A stretch of DNA of 36,865 nt from Sedimentisphaerales bacterium (GCA_016933395.1 JAFGBA010000092.1:1-36865), one strand, 5' to 3'. Counted from the first letter of the stretch, positions 7,612 to 15,665 are shown. A program made the numbers and translations. The notes: generated by a model not told the origin, from the sequence alone.

Positions 7612-7982
7612 CAAAAAATGACATACAATGGTACCCAACAAACTAGCAAGATGCACTACCGAACAACCACATCGAACGCAACCCCATGAAGGCCGACGGC
7701 GGTCTTCACAACGTAGTTCATGCTTGGCGTTAATCTGACCACGCAAGCCGTGAGTTTCACCATGTCATTCCCTCACGTTTACAGTTAACAACCCCGTTGC
7801 CTTCGCACTTCCAATCCGTCATCTTCTTCTGTGGGGTAAGTAATAGATAGCACAACTGTTAACCCGACGGTCGATGATTCGGGCGTAAGGTAAAGGGCGT
7901 TGAAAGCGGCTTTCACAAGGAGTAGTGAGCCCTGTAAGCAATCTGTGTGCAGGTTTTTGATAACAGAAAAGAGGGGGCCGGC
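7612..7982. other. Intergenic region, no gene seen
   Basis: No convincing coding or RNA feature on either strand. Overlapping minus-strand frames (7204-7746, 7785-8081, 7819-8127) lack ribosome binding sites and recognisable content. Possibly decayed accessory DNA between the TIR-like gene and the truncated GIY-YIG gene. Confidence 0.5.
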
Positions 7983-8129
7983 ATGTTTTGGGTTTATATC
8001 CTGATAAATCGAACTGCGGGGAAACGCTATGTCGGTCAAACCGACGATCTGGATCGCCGGTTGGAGGAGCATAACGGACAAAGCGTAAAACGTCTGCTGT
8101 TTCTGGTTGAGGGTTATCGAATTTCATAA
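7983..8129 (+). pseudogene. Truncated GIY-YIG endonuclease-like gene
   Basis: 48 codons from the ATG at 7983, preceded by a GAGGGGG box. The protein starts MFWVYILINRTAGKRYVGQT, giving the GIY (VYI) and YIG (YVG) motifs, then the conserved Arg helix DDLDRRLEEHN. Small single-domain GIY-YIG proteins run 80-100 residues and continue with a TSRxxPW-type strand and a helix carrying the catalytic Glu. Here, after NGQS, the sequence becomes VKRLLFLVEGYRIS and stops, and the other two frames do not restore the family sequence. So the catalytic Glu half is missing, which points to a deletion or recombination scar. Confidence 0.65.
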
Positions 8130-8202
8130 AATAATAAGGTTAATGGAAAAACCGGTGTACTAGCGGTATTTGTTTGTGCGAAATCACTACGGAAGGTTTA
8201 TT

Positions 8203-8231
8203 TTGACAGGATGGGGATGGGCCGGTATAGT
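8203..8231 (+). promoter_or_regulatory. Sigma70-type promoter of the kdsB-pyrG operon
   Basis: Perfect TTGACA (8203-8208), 17-base spacer, TATAGT (8226-8231). Transcription would start near 8238, which makes the GTG at 8243 an unlikely start for kdsB and favours the ATG at 8255 or the TTG at 8294. Confidence 0.75.
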
Positions 8232-8293
8232 CGCCGTGCAGAGTGTCAGGCCAAATGGAGTTGGTAAACCCTGCAAACATTTATGGTGTTATA

Positions 8294-9031
8294 TTGAGTG
8301 TAATCGCTGTTATACCAGCACGTTACGATTCAACTCGCTTCCCCGGAAAAGTTCTCGCGAATGAAACGGGGAAATACCTTATCCAGCATGTCTATGAGCA
8401 GGTGGTCAAGGCCAAGCTGGTGGAAGAGGTGCTGGTGGCGACGGATGATGAGCGGGTGATCGCGGCGTGTCGGGAATTTGGGGCCAAGTGCGTGACGACG
8501 CGGCGGGAGTGCCCCAGTGGAACGGACCGGGTGGCGGAGGCGGTGTCGGGAACGCCGGCGGATATGGTTATTAATGTCCAGGGGGATGAGCCGGAGGTGA
8601 ACCCGGATCATGTGGATGAACTGGTGCGGGCGCTGCAGGAGGATGAGTTCGCGGATATTTCAACGCTGGCGACGGTGATGGTGCGGGATGATCCGGCGAT
8701 ATTTGAACCCAATGTGGTGAAGGTAGTGACGAACTGGGAGGGGCATGCGTTGTATTTTTCGCGAGCACCGATTCCTTATCGCCGTGATTATCAAGATGAA
8801 GCCAAGCCGGTATATCGGCGGCATATCGGAATGTACGGTTTTCAGCGGGACAAGCTGATAGAATTTACCGAATATGAACCGGCGATGCTGGAGCAGGCGG
8901 AAAAACTGGAACAGTTACGGGCGTTGGAAAATGGCATGACCATCGTCGTGCGGGATGTACGGCATCCGGCGACGGGGATTGATACGCCGGAACAGTACGC
9001 TGAGTTTGTTAAGCGTTACAAAGGCGGATAA
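8294..9031 (+). CDS. kdsB: 3-deoxy-manno-octulosonate cytidylyltransferase (CMP-Kdo synthetase)
   Basis: 245 residues from TTG at 8294. It transfers CMP from CTP to Kdo, the activation step for the inner core of lipopolysaccharide, in the cytosol. It starts MSVIAVIPARYDSTRFPGKVL, matching the family start (E. coli KdsB begins MSFVVIIPARYASTRLPGK and is 248 residues). Further signatures are VATDDERV, SGTDRVAEA, INVQGDEP and YFSRAPIPYRR, then RHIGMYGF and the C-terminal GIDTPEQ. The start is uncertain: in-frame GTG at 8243 and ATG at 8255 exist, the latter with a short AGG box, while TTG 8294 has a weak GGTG. The promoter location excludes little beyond 8243. First gene of an operon with pyrG, whose product CTP is its substrate. 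Confidence 0.95.
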   Translation: MSVIAVIPARYDSTRFPGKVLANETGKYLIQHVYEQVVKAKLVEEVLVATDDERVIAACREFGAKCVTTRRECPSGTDRVAEAVSGTPADMVINVQGDEPEVNPDHVDELVRALQEDEFADISTLATVMVRDDPAIFEPNVVKVVTNWEGHALYFSRAPIPYRRDYQDEAKPVYRRHIGMYGFQRDKLIEFTEYEPAMLEQAEKLEQLRALENGMTIVVRDVRHPATGIDTPEQYAEFVKRYKGG

Positions 9032-9081
9032 ATGCATGGGGAGAACTATAGGCACGGTATTTAGTTGCGGGAGAATGTCTT

Positions 9082-10902
9082 TTGAGCACGAATGATCTGC
9101 TGGGCAGTGTTAGTAAGTTATCGGATGAGACGGAGTTTTATACGCCGGTGCCGAAGGGGTATGAAGTTGGGCGATGCAAATACGTGGTGATTTGTGGGAC
9201 GGTGATGAGCGGGTTGGGCAAGGGAATCTTTTCATCAAGCCTGGCGAAGCTGTTGCAGGATAAGGGACTAAAGGTGGCGCCCATCAAGCTGGAGGGATAT
9301 CTGAATATCGATTCGGGAACGCTGAATCCGTTTCGGCACGGGGAAGTGTTCGTGCTGGATGACGGCATGGAATGCGACATGGACCTGGGGACGTATGAGC
9401 GGATGCTGGATCAGGATTTGGCGCGGGCGAATTTCGCCACCAGTGGGCAAATTTACACCAGCGTACTGCAAAAAGAGCGACACGGGGATTATCTGGGACG
9501 GGACGTGCAGATGATTCCGCACGTAACCGGTGAAGTAAAGATGCGGCTGCGGGAACTGGCCATGCGGAGTAATGCGGACGTGGTGTTCGTGGAGGTGGGC
9601 GGGACCATCGGGGATGTGGAGAATGCGTACTACGTGGAGGCGCTGCGGGAACTGGCGTACGAGGAGGGGCCAAATTCGGTGTGCTTTGTGGCGCTGACGT
9701 ATGTATTGGAGCCGCCGACGCTGGGGGAACAGAAATCCAAGGCGGCCCAACTGGGTATCAAGCGGTTGATGGAGTGGGGTGTGCAGCCGCATATCGTGGC
9801 GTGTCGGGCGGAGAACCCGGTGATTGAAAAGGTGCGGCAGAAGATCGCCCAGTACACCAACGTGCCGCTGGCACGGGTATTCAGCATGCACGATTGTCCG
9901 AGCATTTACATGGTGCCGCGGATGTTGCGGGAGGCGGGTTTGGATTTCGAGGTGATTCGGCTGCTGCAACTGGACCAGCGGGTGGATTTGATGCACGAAC
10001 GTATGGCGTGGCTGAACTGGTGCGACTTCGTGGAACGGCTCAAAAATATTCAGCACCAGGTCAATATCGGCATTACCGGCAAGTACACATCGCTGCGCGA
10101 CAGTTACGCCAGCATTATTCACGCCTTGGAGCACAGCGGGGCGCATCTGGACGCCCATGTAAACATTCGCTGGATTGACACCAGCCAGGTGACCGGCGAC
10201 AACGTAGCGGAAAAACTTGACGGTCTGCACGGCATTATCGTACCGGGCGGTTTTGGCACGCGCGGGGCGGAAGGAAAAATCGAGTGCATTCATTACGCCC
10301 GCGAACACAAGCTGCCGTACCTGGGGATATGCTTCGGATTCCAGATGGCGGTGATCGAATTTGCCCGCAATGTCTGCGGCCTGGAAGGAGCCGACAGTAC
10401 GGAAATTCAAGCCAGGTGCAAGCATCCGGTGATTGATATTCTGCCGGAGCAGGAAGGCATAAAGGGTTTGGGCGGGAATATGCGGCTGGGCGGCAAGGAT
10501 GTGGCCATTGCTCCTGGGACGCTGGCGTGGCGGCTGTTTGGCGAGAAGGAACGGGTACGGATGCGGTTTCGTCATCGCCTGGAAGTGCGGCCGGATTATA
10601 TCGACACGCTCACCGAGCACGGCATGGTGTTTTCAGGTAAGGCCCCCGGCGAACCGATTATGCAGATAATGGAATTGCCGGATCATCCCTACTTCGTAGG
10701 CACGCAAGCGCATCCGTGCATGACGAGCAGGCCGCTGCGGCCGCAGCAAATGTTCGTGGGATTAGTCGCGGCGGCGAAGCGCTGTGCGTATCCCCAGGAG
10801 AATTTTCCGGCCCCGGCGGAGGTGGTGGAGCAGTTGATGCGACAATGGACCATAGCAGCACAGGAGAAAGCGCATGGGCGACGAAGCCGACAAAAAACCT
10901 AG
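9082..10902 (+). CDS. pyrG: CTP synthase, divergent
   Basis: 606 residues from TTG at 9082 with a GGGAG box; about 33 residues longer at the N-terminus than E. coli PyrG. It aminates UTP to CTP with ATP and ammonia from glutamine. The synthase half keeps GTVMSGLGKG (P-loop, 39-48), HGEVFVLDDG (86-95) and EVGGTIGDVE (171-180). The UTP-binding KTKPTQ motif is changed to KSKAAQ. The amidotransferase half keeps PGGFGTRG (388-395) and the nucleophile Cys417 in GICFGFQ. The triad site normally reading HPE is HPC (His544, Cys546; codon 10717-10719), so the usual Glu is missing. The 3' end overlaps the DUF1844 gene by 29 bases. Identity is certain; whether it uses glutamine as well as the standard enzyme is not. 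Confidence 0.95.
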   Translation: MSTNDLLGSVSKLSDETEFYTPVPKGYEVGRCKYVVICGTVMSGLGKGIFSSSLAKLLQDKGLKVAPIKLEGYLNIDSGTLNPFRHGEVFVLDDGMECDMDLGTYERMLDQDLARANFATSGQIYTSVLQKERHGDYLGRDVQMIPHVTGEVKMRLRELAMRSNADVVFVEVGGTIGDVENAYYVEALRELAYEEGPNSVCFVALTYVLEPPTLGEQKSKAAQLGIKRLMEWGVQPHIVACRAENPVIEKVRQKIAQYTNVPLARVFSMHDCPSIYMVPRMLREAGLDFEVIRLLQLDQRVDLMHERMAWLNWCDFVERLKNIQHQVNIGITGKYTSLRDSYASIIHALEHSGAHLDAHVNIRWIDTSQVTGDNVAEKLDGLHGIIVPGGFGTRGAEGKIECIHYAREHKLPYLGICFGFQMAVIEFARNVCGLEGADSTEIQARCKHPVIDILPEQEGIKGLGGNMRLGGKDVAIAPGTLAWRLFGEKERVRMRFRHRLEVRPDYIDTLTEHGMVFSGKAPGEPIMQIMELPDHPYFVGTQAHPCMTSRPLRPQQMFVGLVAAAKRCAYPQENFPAPAEVVEQLMRQWTIAAQEKAHGRRSRQKT

Positions 10903-11272
10903 CGTGATTCACGATGAAGACTGGAAGCAGCAGGCTCAGAAGGAGAAAGAGAAATTTTCCGAGACCAAGGAGGCCGAAGGGACAACAACGCAGGGCGGAA
11001 AAGCGGCGGGGGCTTATGAGGACATGCCGCCGGCGAGCTTCTTGACGCTGGTGAATTCACTAGTGGTGCAGACGCTCTATAGTTTGGGCCGCCTGGGCGA
11101 CCCTGAAAGCAAGAAGGCGCCACCGGTAAATTTGGACCTGGCCAAGCATCATATCGATATGCTGGGCGTGTTGGAAGAAAAGACCAAAGGCAACCTCACC
11201 GCCGAAGAAAGCCAGGGTCTGTCTATGGCGCTGCATGAAATGCGAATGCTATACGTCCAATCCGCATCATAA
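10874..11272 (+). CDS. DUF1844 protein
   Basis: 132 residues, ATG with an AGGAG box inside the 3' end of pyrG. A charged, low-complexity N-terminal third (Lys/Glu-rich) is followed by the compact DUF1844 domain: PPASFLTLVNSLVVQTLYSLG, then LDLAKHHIDMLGVLEEKTKGNLT and a terminal amphipathic helix. The function of DUF1844 is unknown; it is small, soluble and found in diverse bacteria including Planctomycetota. Coupling to pyrG and to the SppA-like gene 19 bases downstream suggests one transcript. Confidence 0.85.
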   Translation: MGDEADKKPSVIHDEDWKQQAQKEKEKFSETKEAEGTTTQGGKAAGAYEDMPPASFLTLVNSLVVQTLYSLGRLGDPESKKAPPVNLDLAKHHIDMLGVLEEKTKGNLTAEESQGLSMALHEMRMLYVQSAS

Positions 11273-11291
11273 ATAGATTGGGAATACAAAC

Positions 11292-12275
11292 ATGAAATAT
11301 TGCGCAATAATCATTTTGATAATGACTTTTTTTTTGGCGGGGTGTGCGCCGCAGGGTGTGGTGATTCGCCCGGCGCCGGCGCCGGATGGGTTGAAGGAAA
11401 CGGTAATTGCCGCGGATGAGGGGTGGTTTGTTTGGGATAAAATCGCGGTGATTGATGTCGATGGCGTGATGACCAATGCCGCTGAAACCGGGCTTTTGGG
11501 CGGAGGGACCGGTGAAAACCCGGTGAGTTTGTTTGTCGAAAAGCTCAGCCGGGCGGCCGGAGATAAGCGGGTGAAAGCGGTGGTGTTGCGGATTAATTCA
11601 CCCGGTGGGACGGTGGCGGCCAGCGACGCCATGCACCACGCCCTGCGGGAATTCAGAAGGACGACGGGCAAGCCGGTAGTGGCGTGCATGCTGGATATGG
11701 CCGCCAGTGGGGGGTACTACCTTGCTTGCGGTTGCAATGGGATTATGGCCCAGCCGTCAACGGTAACGGGCAGCATCGGGGTGATTTTTCAGACGATCAG
11801 CTTCGAAGGCACGATGGGCAAAATCGGTATGAAGGCGACAGCAGTCAAGTCAGGCGAACTCAAGGATATTGCCTCGCCCCTGAAGGATTTAAGCCCGGCG
11901 GAATACCGGGTGCTCCACGGCGTCGTGATGGGCTTTTTTAAACAGTTCACCGATGTGGTACTGGACGGACGGCCGAATTTGACGGCCGAAGCGCTGGAGC
12001 CGCTGGCCGACGGTCGGGTGTTTACCGCCCAGGCAGCCCTGGAGGCGGGGCTGATCGACCGGATCGGATACCCGGACGAAGCAACGGCATGGGCGAAGAA
12101 ACTGGCCGGAACGGATAGGGTCAAGGTGGTGATGTACCACCGGCCTATGGGGTATGCGCCGAATTATTACGCTGCGTGGGATGGATCAGCAAAAACCGGG
12201 GCGCTTTTGAACATCGAGTTGCCGCAGTGGCTGCAAAGTTCCGGGCCGCAATTCTTGTACTTATGGCAGCCATAG
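11292..12275 (+). CDS. SppA-like S49 serine protease, lipoprotein form
   Basis: 327 residues. The N-terminus is a lipoprotein signal with lipobox FLAGC (Cys18), so the mature protein should be lipid-anchored outside the inner membrane. The S49 domain follows: IAVIDVDGVM, VKAVVLRINSPGGTVAASD (95-112), catalytic Ser139 in AASGGYYLAC, the VTGSIGVIFQ segment (158-167) and the general-base Lys191 in KSGELKDIASP. Signal peptide peptidase A cuts leftover signal peptides in the membrane. Single-domain SppA proteins usually carry a transmembrane anchor instead of a lipobox, so this variant may act at the outer leaflet or outer membrane. It ends the kdsB-pyrG-DUF1844 operon. Confidence 0.88.
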   Translation: MKYCAIIILIMTFFLAGCAPQGVVIRPAPAPDGLKETVIAADEGWFVWDKIAVIDVDGVMTNAAETGLLGGGTGENPVSLFVEKLSRAAGDKRVKAVVLRINSPGGTVAASDAMHHALREFRRTTGKPVVACMLDMAASGGYYLACGCNGIMAQPSTVTGSIGVIFQTISFEGTMGKIGMKATAVKSGELKDIASPLKDLSPAEYRVLHGVVMGFFKQFTDVVLDGRPNLTAEALEPLADGRVFTAQAALEAGLIDRIGYPDEATAWAKKLAGTDRVKVVMYHRPMGYAPNYYAAWDGSAKTGALLNIELPQWLQSSGPQFLYLWQP

Positions 12276-12427
12276 GTCGATAAATTCAAAAAACTATAAT
12301 GCAACTATAGCATACCGCACAGCAGTAAGAAAAACCTTCGGATATTACGCTTATTCCGCATAAATTGCCTGTTTTATCGGGGGAAGATTGGTTTCTCATA
12401 TAAAGTTTGAGAGAATCTCTGGTTATT

Positions 12428-12456
12428 TTGATTATTTTATGCTATAAAAGTATATA
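12428..12456 (+). promoter_or_regulatory. Promoter of the beta-helix gene
   Basis: TTGATT (12428-12433), 17-base spacer, TATATA (12451-12456), within an AT-rich stretch of the 264-base gap after the SppA-like gene. It would give a leader of about 75 bases. Confidence 0.5.
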
Positions 12457-12488
12457 TTCGCTGTGGTTAAGGTCCATCCCGCAGGAGG

Positions 12489-12516
12489 GCGGAAAGCACC
12501 GCTCGGGTGCGGCCGC
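12489..12516 (+). promoter_or_regulatory. GC-rich leader hairpin
   Basis: Nested stems GCGG/CCGC (12489-12492 with 12513-12516) and GCACC/GGTGC (12496-12500 with 12506-12510) form one long hairpin in the 5' leader, ending 11 bases before the GGAG box. It could control translation or mRNA stability. It does not match a riboswitch I recognise. Confidence 0.45.
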
Positions 12517-12539
12517 AAAAACAACGCCGGAGAAAAAGA

Positions 12540-14582
12540 ATGAGAACGTTTGTCTGTTTCACAACAACGTTGGTATTTGTCCATTTTTTTATTATAACCT
12601 GTGTCTGCCGAGGGGCGGATTATTACGTTAATCCGGGCGAGTCCATTCAGGCCGTGATTGATACAAGCACCTACGGCGATACGGTGCATGTCGCGGCGGG
12701 GACGTATATAGAAAATCTGGCACTCAAAAACGGCGTGGCCCTACTCGGCGCCGGGGCCGCGACAACCACGATCGACGGCGGCCAAGCCGGATCGGTCATC
12801 ACTTCCGACGGTTGCGATCCGAATACCCTCGTCGACGGCTTTACCATCACCAACGGCAGCGGCCATGATGGGGGCGGTTACACGCTCGGCGGCGGCATGT
12901 ACAATCTAAACGCCTGTTTGGTCGTCGCCCATTGCGTGTTTACCGGCAACGCAGCAAGTTATTACGGCGGCGCGATGTATAACAACGTCGGCCACGTCAC
13001 CGTCAGCGAGTGCGAATTCACCGGCAACACCTCGAGCATGTCCGCCGGCGCCATTTATAACGACCATTGCGCCATGACCGCCGATCACTGCACCTTCACC
13101 ACGAACACGGCGACTTATTACGGCGGCGGGATCTACAACTATTACGACAGCGACCTGACCATCAGCGACAGCACCTTTACCGGCAACAGCGCCGCCGAAC
13201 AGTGCGGCGGCATCTATAACAGCGTCAGTCACGCGGCTATCACCCGTTGTACGTTTAGCGGCAATACCTCCACCTCCGTGTCCGGCAAGGGTGGTGCGGT
13301 ATGCAACAACTCCGGCGGCGAGATAGTCCTGACCGACTGTGGCTTTACCAACAACAGTTGTGCTTATGGCGGCGCATTAGCCATACTTTCCAACAGCAGC
13401 GGATCGGCCGCCTCCTGCACCTTTACCGGCAACAACGCCACACAATCCGGCGGCGCCGTCAACTGTGCCACCAACATCGGAGCGACTTTTACGGACTGCA
13501 CATTTACCGCCAATTCCGCCGCTTTTTACGGCGGCGGGATTTACTGCGGCTACCAATGCACTTTTAGCGATTGCGAATTTATCGACAACACCGCCAGCAC
13601 CGGCGGCGGCGCGTATCTGATCTATGGAGCGCCGTTGATCAGCCGCTGTACGTTCGATAGCCCGGGCGTCACCAACTCCAACGGCGGCGCCATCGCCAAC
13701 GCCACCAGCAGCGAAGCGAGGATCACCGACTGCGTGATTTGCCGCCAGACCGTCTCCAACAACGGCGCGGCCATTTTCAACAGCTCCGGCCGGCCTTATA
13801 TCGTTAATTGTTCGATCTTCGCCAACGTCGCGGGGGTTCACGGCGGAGCGATATTCAATAGCGGCAGCGACGTCACCATCGCCAACTGCTTGATCAACAC
13901 CAACACCGCCGACCATTATGGCGGCGGGATATGCACGTATAACGGTTCGCTGAATCTCAATAACACGCTGATCTACAACAATAACGCCGATCAAAATGGC
14001 GGCGCGATGTACAATCAATCCTGCAATCCTCTCATCACCAATTGCATTCTCTGGGGCAACACCGCCGACACCGGCGACGAAGTGTACAATTACCCCACCA
14101 ACACCACGCCGGTTTATACCTACAGCAATATCCAGGGTTGCGGCGCAAGCGGGGCCGGTTGGGTCACGTCGCTGGGAACGGATAACGACGGCAACATTGA
14201 CCAGGATCCGTGTTTCGTGGATCCCGACGGCGACGACGACACACCCGGCACACTCGACGACAACCTGCGCTTGGGGGCAGGTTCGCCGTGTATCGACGCC
14301 GGGCATAACCGGTATTACACCGTGGACATTGCCGATTTGGATCAGGATGGCCATACCACCGACGCGGTTCCTTGGGATGTCGATGGTCTGAATCGCTACG
14401 GCGATGATCCGGCTGCCGCCGATACCGGCGTGAGCCTGTTTAACGGCCATCCCGTCGTTGATATGGGGCCGTGCGAGCGACAAACGCCGGTCAAAATTCC
14501 CGGCGACATCAACGGCGATGGTTCGGTGGACATGTCGGACCTGGCGATTCTGGCCGCGAACTGGCTGGAAAATAACAGCTAA
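12540..14582 (+). CDS. Secreted right-handed beta-helix protein with Pmp-like repeats and dockerin-type C-terminus
   Basis: 680 residues from the ATG at 12540 (GGAG box 9 bases upstream); a GTG at 12507 would add a basic extension and is less likely. A signal peptide spans about 1-25 (hydrophobic VCFTTTLVFVHFFIITCVC). Residues 26-560 are parallel beta-helix coils at roughly 23-25 residues, with many CxFTGN and YGGGxYN units. These resemble the FxxN and GG(A/I) repeats of chlamydial polymorphic membrane proteins. A tail with CIDAGHN and VDMGPCE is the choice-of-anchor-Q type ending. The last 30 residues form a dockerin-like calcium-binding repeat (GDINGDGSVDMSDLAILAAN). Probably an exported surface or polysaccharide-binding protein. 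Free-living Planctomycetota carry many dockerin-tagged proteins without cellulosomes. Ligand unknown. Confidence 0.85.
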   Translation: MRTFVCFTTTLVFVHFFIITCVCRGADYYVNPGESIQAVIDTSTYGDTVHVAAGTYIENLALKNGVALLGAGAATTTIDGGQAGSVITSDGCDPNTLVDGFTITNGSGHDGGGYTLGGGMYNLNACLVVAHCVFTGNAASYYGGAMYNNVGHVTVSECEFTGNTSSMSAGAIYNDHCAMTADHCTFTTNTATYYGGGIYNYYDSDLTISDSTFTGNSAAEQCGGIYNSVSHAAITRCTFSGNTSTSVSGKGGAVCNNSGGEIVLTDCGFTNNSCAYGGALAILSNSSGSAASCTFTGNNATQSGGAVNCATNIGATFTDCTFTANSAAFYGGGIYCGYQCTFSDCEFIDNTASTGGGAYLIYGAPLISRCTFDSPGVTNSNGGAIANATSSEARITDCVICRQTVSNNGAAIFNSSGRPYIVNCSIFANVAGVHGGAIFNSGSDVTIANCLINTNTADHYGGGICTYNGSLNLNNTLIYNNNADQNGGAMYNQSCNPLITNCILWGNTADTGDEVYNYPTNTTPVYTYSNIQGCGASGAGWVTSLGTDNDGNIDQDPCFVDPDGDDDTPGTLDDNLRLGAGSPCIDAGHNRYYTVDIADLDQDGHTTDAVPWDVDGLNRYGDDPAAADTGVSLFNGHPVVDMGPCERQTPVKIPGDINGDGSVDMSDLAILAANWLENNS

Positions 14583-14591
14583 ATTTACATT

Positions 14592-14608
14592 CGGAAAATT
14601 ACTTTCCG
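14592..14608 (+). terminator. Weak stem-loop after the beta-helix gene
   Basis: CGGAAA, 5-base loop, TTTCCG, starting 10 bases after the stop. No T run follows, and the next promoter begins 2 bases on. Possible weak terminator only. Confidence 0.3.
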
Positions 14609-14610
14609 GG

Positions 14611-14638
14611 TTGACAGGCGGCCCATTTATCGTAAAAT
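14611..14638 (+). promoter_or_regulatory. Sigma70-type promoter of the STAS-like gene
   Basis: Perfect TTGACA (14611-14616), 16-base spacer, TAAAAT (14633-14638). It lies 63 bases before the start codon at 14702 and separates this two-gene unit from the beta-helix gene. Confidence 0.7.
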
Positions 14639-14701
14639 AGGGGTATTACTTGTCGGCAAATCGTGTCAAGTTTTGTTGGGTTATCTTTAAGGAGAGTCAA
14701 G

Positions 14702-15130
14702 ATGCCTTACGAAATTTCGGCGGATGATGACAATCAGATCGTTATCGCAAGGGTTTTTGGGCGGGCGACGCGCGACGACCACCACGCTGCACGCGAAGCC
14801 ATCGCCCGAGTGTGCGCGGAAAAACAATTCTGGCGTGCGCTGGTTAACCTGCAGGACTTGCAAACGGAAGGCGTAGTCACCACCGCGGGAGCCTTTGATT
14901 TTGGCAAGGAAGTTGCCGACGATGTGCGACTCAAGGGCGTTCGTATGGCTCATGTTCTTCCCAGGAACGACGACTCGCGTAACGATGTGACGTTTGCCGT
15001 CACCGTTGCCGCCAATCGCGGCGGCGTCATCGGAAAATTCAATACGATTAAAGAAGCACGGAAATGGCTGTTGCGTGATAATAGAGAAATCAACGTACAT
15101 AAAAAGCATCTAAAGAGAGCAATTCGATGA
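14702..15130 (+). CDS. Small STAS/SpoIIAA-like protein, function unknown
   Basis: 142 residues from the ATG at 14702 (AAGGAG box); an upstream GTG at 14663 has none. No signal peptide or membrane segment, so cytosolic. The pattern MPYEISADDDNQIVIARVFGRAT - helix - FWRALVNLQDLQ - helix - RMAHVLP - VTFAVTVAANRG - KEARKWLLRD looks like an alternating alpha/beta STAS or SpoIIAA-like fold. Proteins of this sort bind partners or lipids. The stop overlaps the start of the membrane protein gene (ATGA), so the two are coupled and may interact. The fold call is by eye and could be wrong. Confidence 0.55.
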   Translation: MPYEISADDDNQIVIARVFGRATRDDHHAAREAIARVCAEKQFWRALVNLQDLQTEGVVTTAGAFDFGKEVADDVRLKGVRMAHVLPRNDDSRNDVTFAVTVAANRGGVIGKFNTIKEARKWLLRDNREINVHKKHLKRAIR

Positions 15131-15618
15131 AGTCACTCCGGCGAGCAAAATGGATGTTGGGATTTGTGGCTTTGGGGTTACTGGTGTCCGGTGTAACGGT
15201 TTGGCCGCTGGTGAGTGAACTGAAATGGCTGGCGCACGTCGTTTGGGGTGAAGGTGAGCCAACCGGTGAAGTGCACGGGTTTATCCTGCGAACGATTGAT
15301 GGATTGCAGGCGACCAAGGTCCAGTATCCATTTTTGTTATATGGTTTTGACTGGCTGGCGTTCGCGCATATTATGCTGGCGATTTTATTTTTGGGAGCGA
15401 TGCGCGATCCCGTGCGGAATATCTGGGTGGTGCAATGCGGGCTGATTATGTGCGCGTTGATTCCGGTATTGGCGGGTATCTGCATTCCGTTGCGCGGATT
15501 GCCGCTTTGCTGGTTTTGGGCGGATTTCGCCTTCGCCCCGGCCGCGGCCGTGCCGCTCTGGATTGCCTTGCGGGATATTCGCAAAGCAGAAAGAGGAAAA
15601 GCAACAACGGCCTTTTAG
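15127..15618 (+). CDS. Integral membrane protein, unknown
   Basis: 163 residues with about four hydrophobic segments: 10-30 (MLGFVALGLLVSGVTVWPLV), about 76-95 (DWLAFAHIMLAILFLGA), about 101-122 and about 130-147. Short charged loops include a Glu/Gly-rich stretch near 40. The C-terminus is basic and probably cytoplasmic. I recognise no family. The start overlaps the STAS-like gene's stop by 4 bases, so both share the promoter at 14611-14638. A strong hairpin follows 8 bases after the stop. Confidence 0.7.
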   Translation: MKSLRRAKWMLGFVALGLLVSGVTVWPLVSELKWLAHVVWGEGEPTGEVHGFILRTIDGLQATKVQYPFLLYGFDWLAFAHIMLAILFLGAMRDPVRNIWVVQCGLIMCALIPVLAGICIPLRGLPLCWFWADFAFAPAAAVPLWIALRDIRKAERGKATTAF

Positions 15619-15626
15619 AATAAGAC

Positions 15627-15653
15627 GGGCGCAGCCTCCTGAGGACTGCGCCC
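15627..15653. terminator. Strong stem-loop between convergent genes, probable terminator
   Basis: GGGCGCAG/CTGCGCCC (8 bp) enclosing CCTC/GAGG with a single bulged A. It lies 8 bases after the stop of the plus-strand membrane protein, and downstream of the minus-strand pilin-like gene and its small ORFs. On the minus strand it is followed by GTCTTATTC, slightly T-rich. Placed to end both transcripts. Confidence 0.6.
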
Positions 15654-15665
15654 ATACATACCTGA

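Noticed and set aside
5732-8129. Integrated element with att repeats at tRNA-Asn
   Set aside because: I found no copy of the tRNA 3' end downstream and no integrase in the window.
8243-8293. Upstream GTG start for kdsB
   Set aside because: It would lie about 5 bases from the predicted transcription start with no room for a ribosome binding site, and adds residues not seen in the family.
9268-10620. 450-codon minus-strand frame opposite pyrG
   Set aside because: Low-complexity His/Pro/Arg-rich translation typical of an antisense shadow; pyrG is certain.
12463-12539. Riboswitch (c-di-GMP or cobalamin type) in the beta-helix leader
   Set aside because: The two-stem hairpin does not carry the conserved bases of either class.
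13377-14483. 368-codon minus-strand frame opposite the beta-helix gene
   Set aside because: Val/Gly/Ile-rich antisense of repeat DNA, no ribosome binding site.
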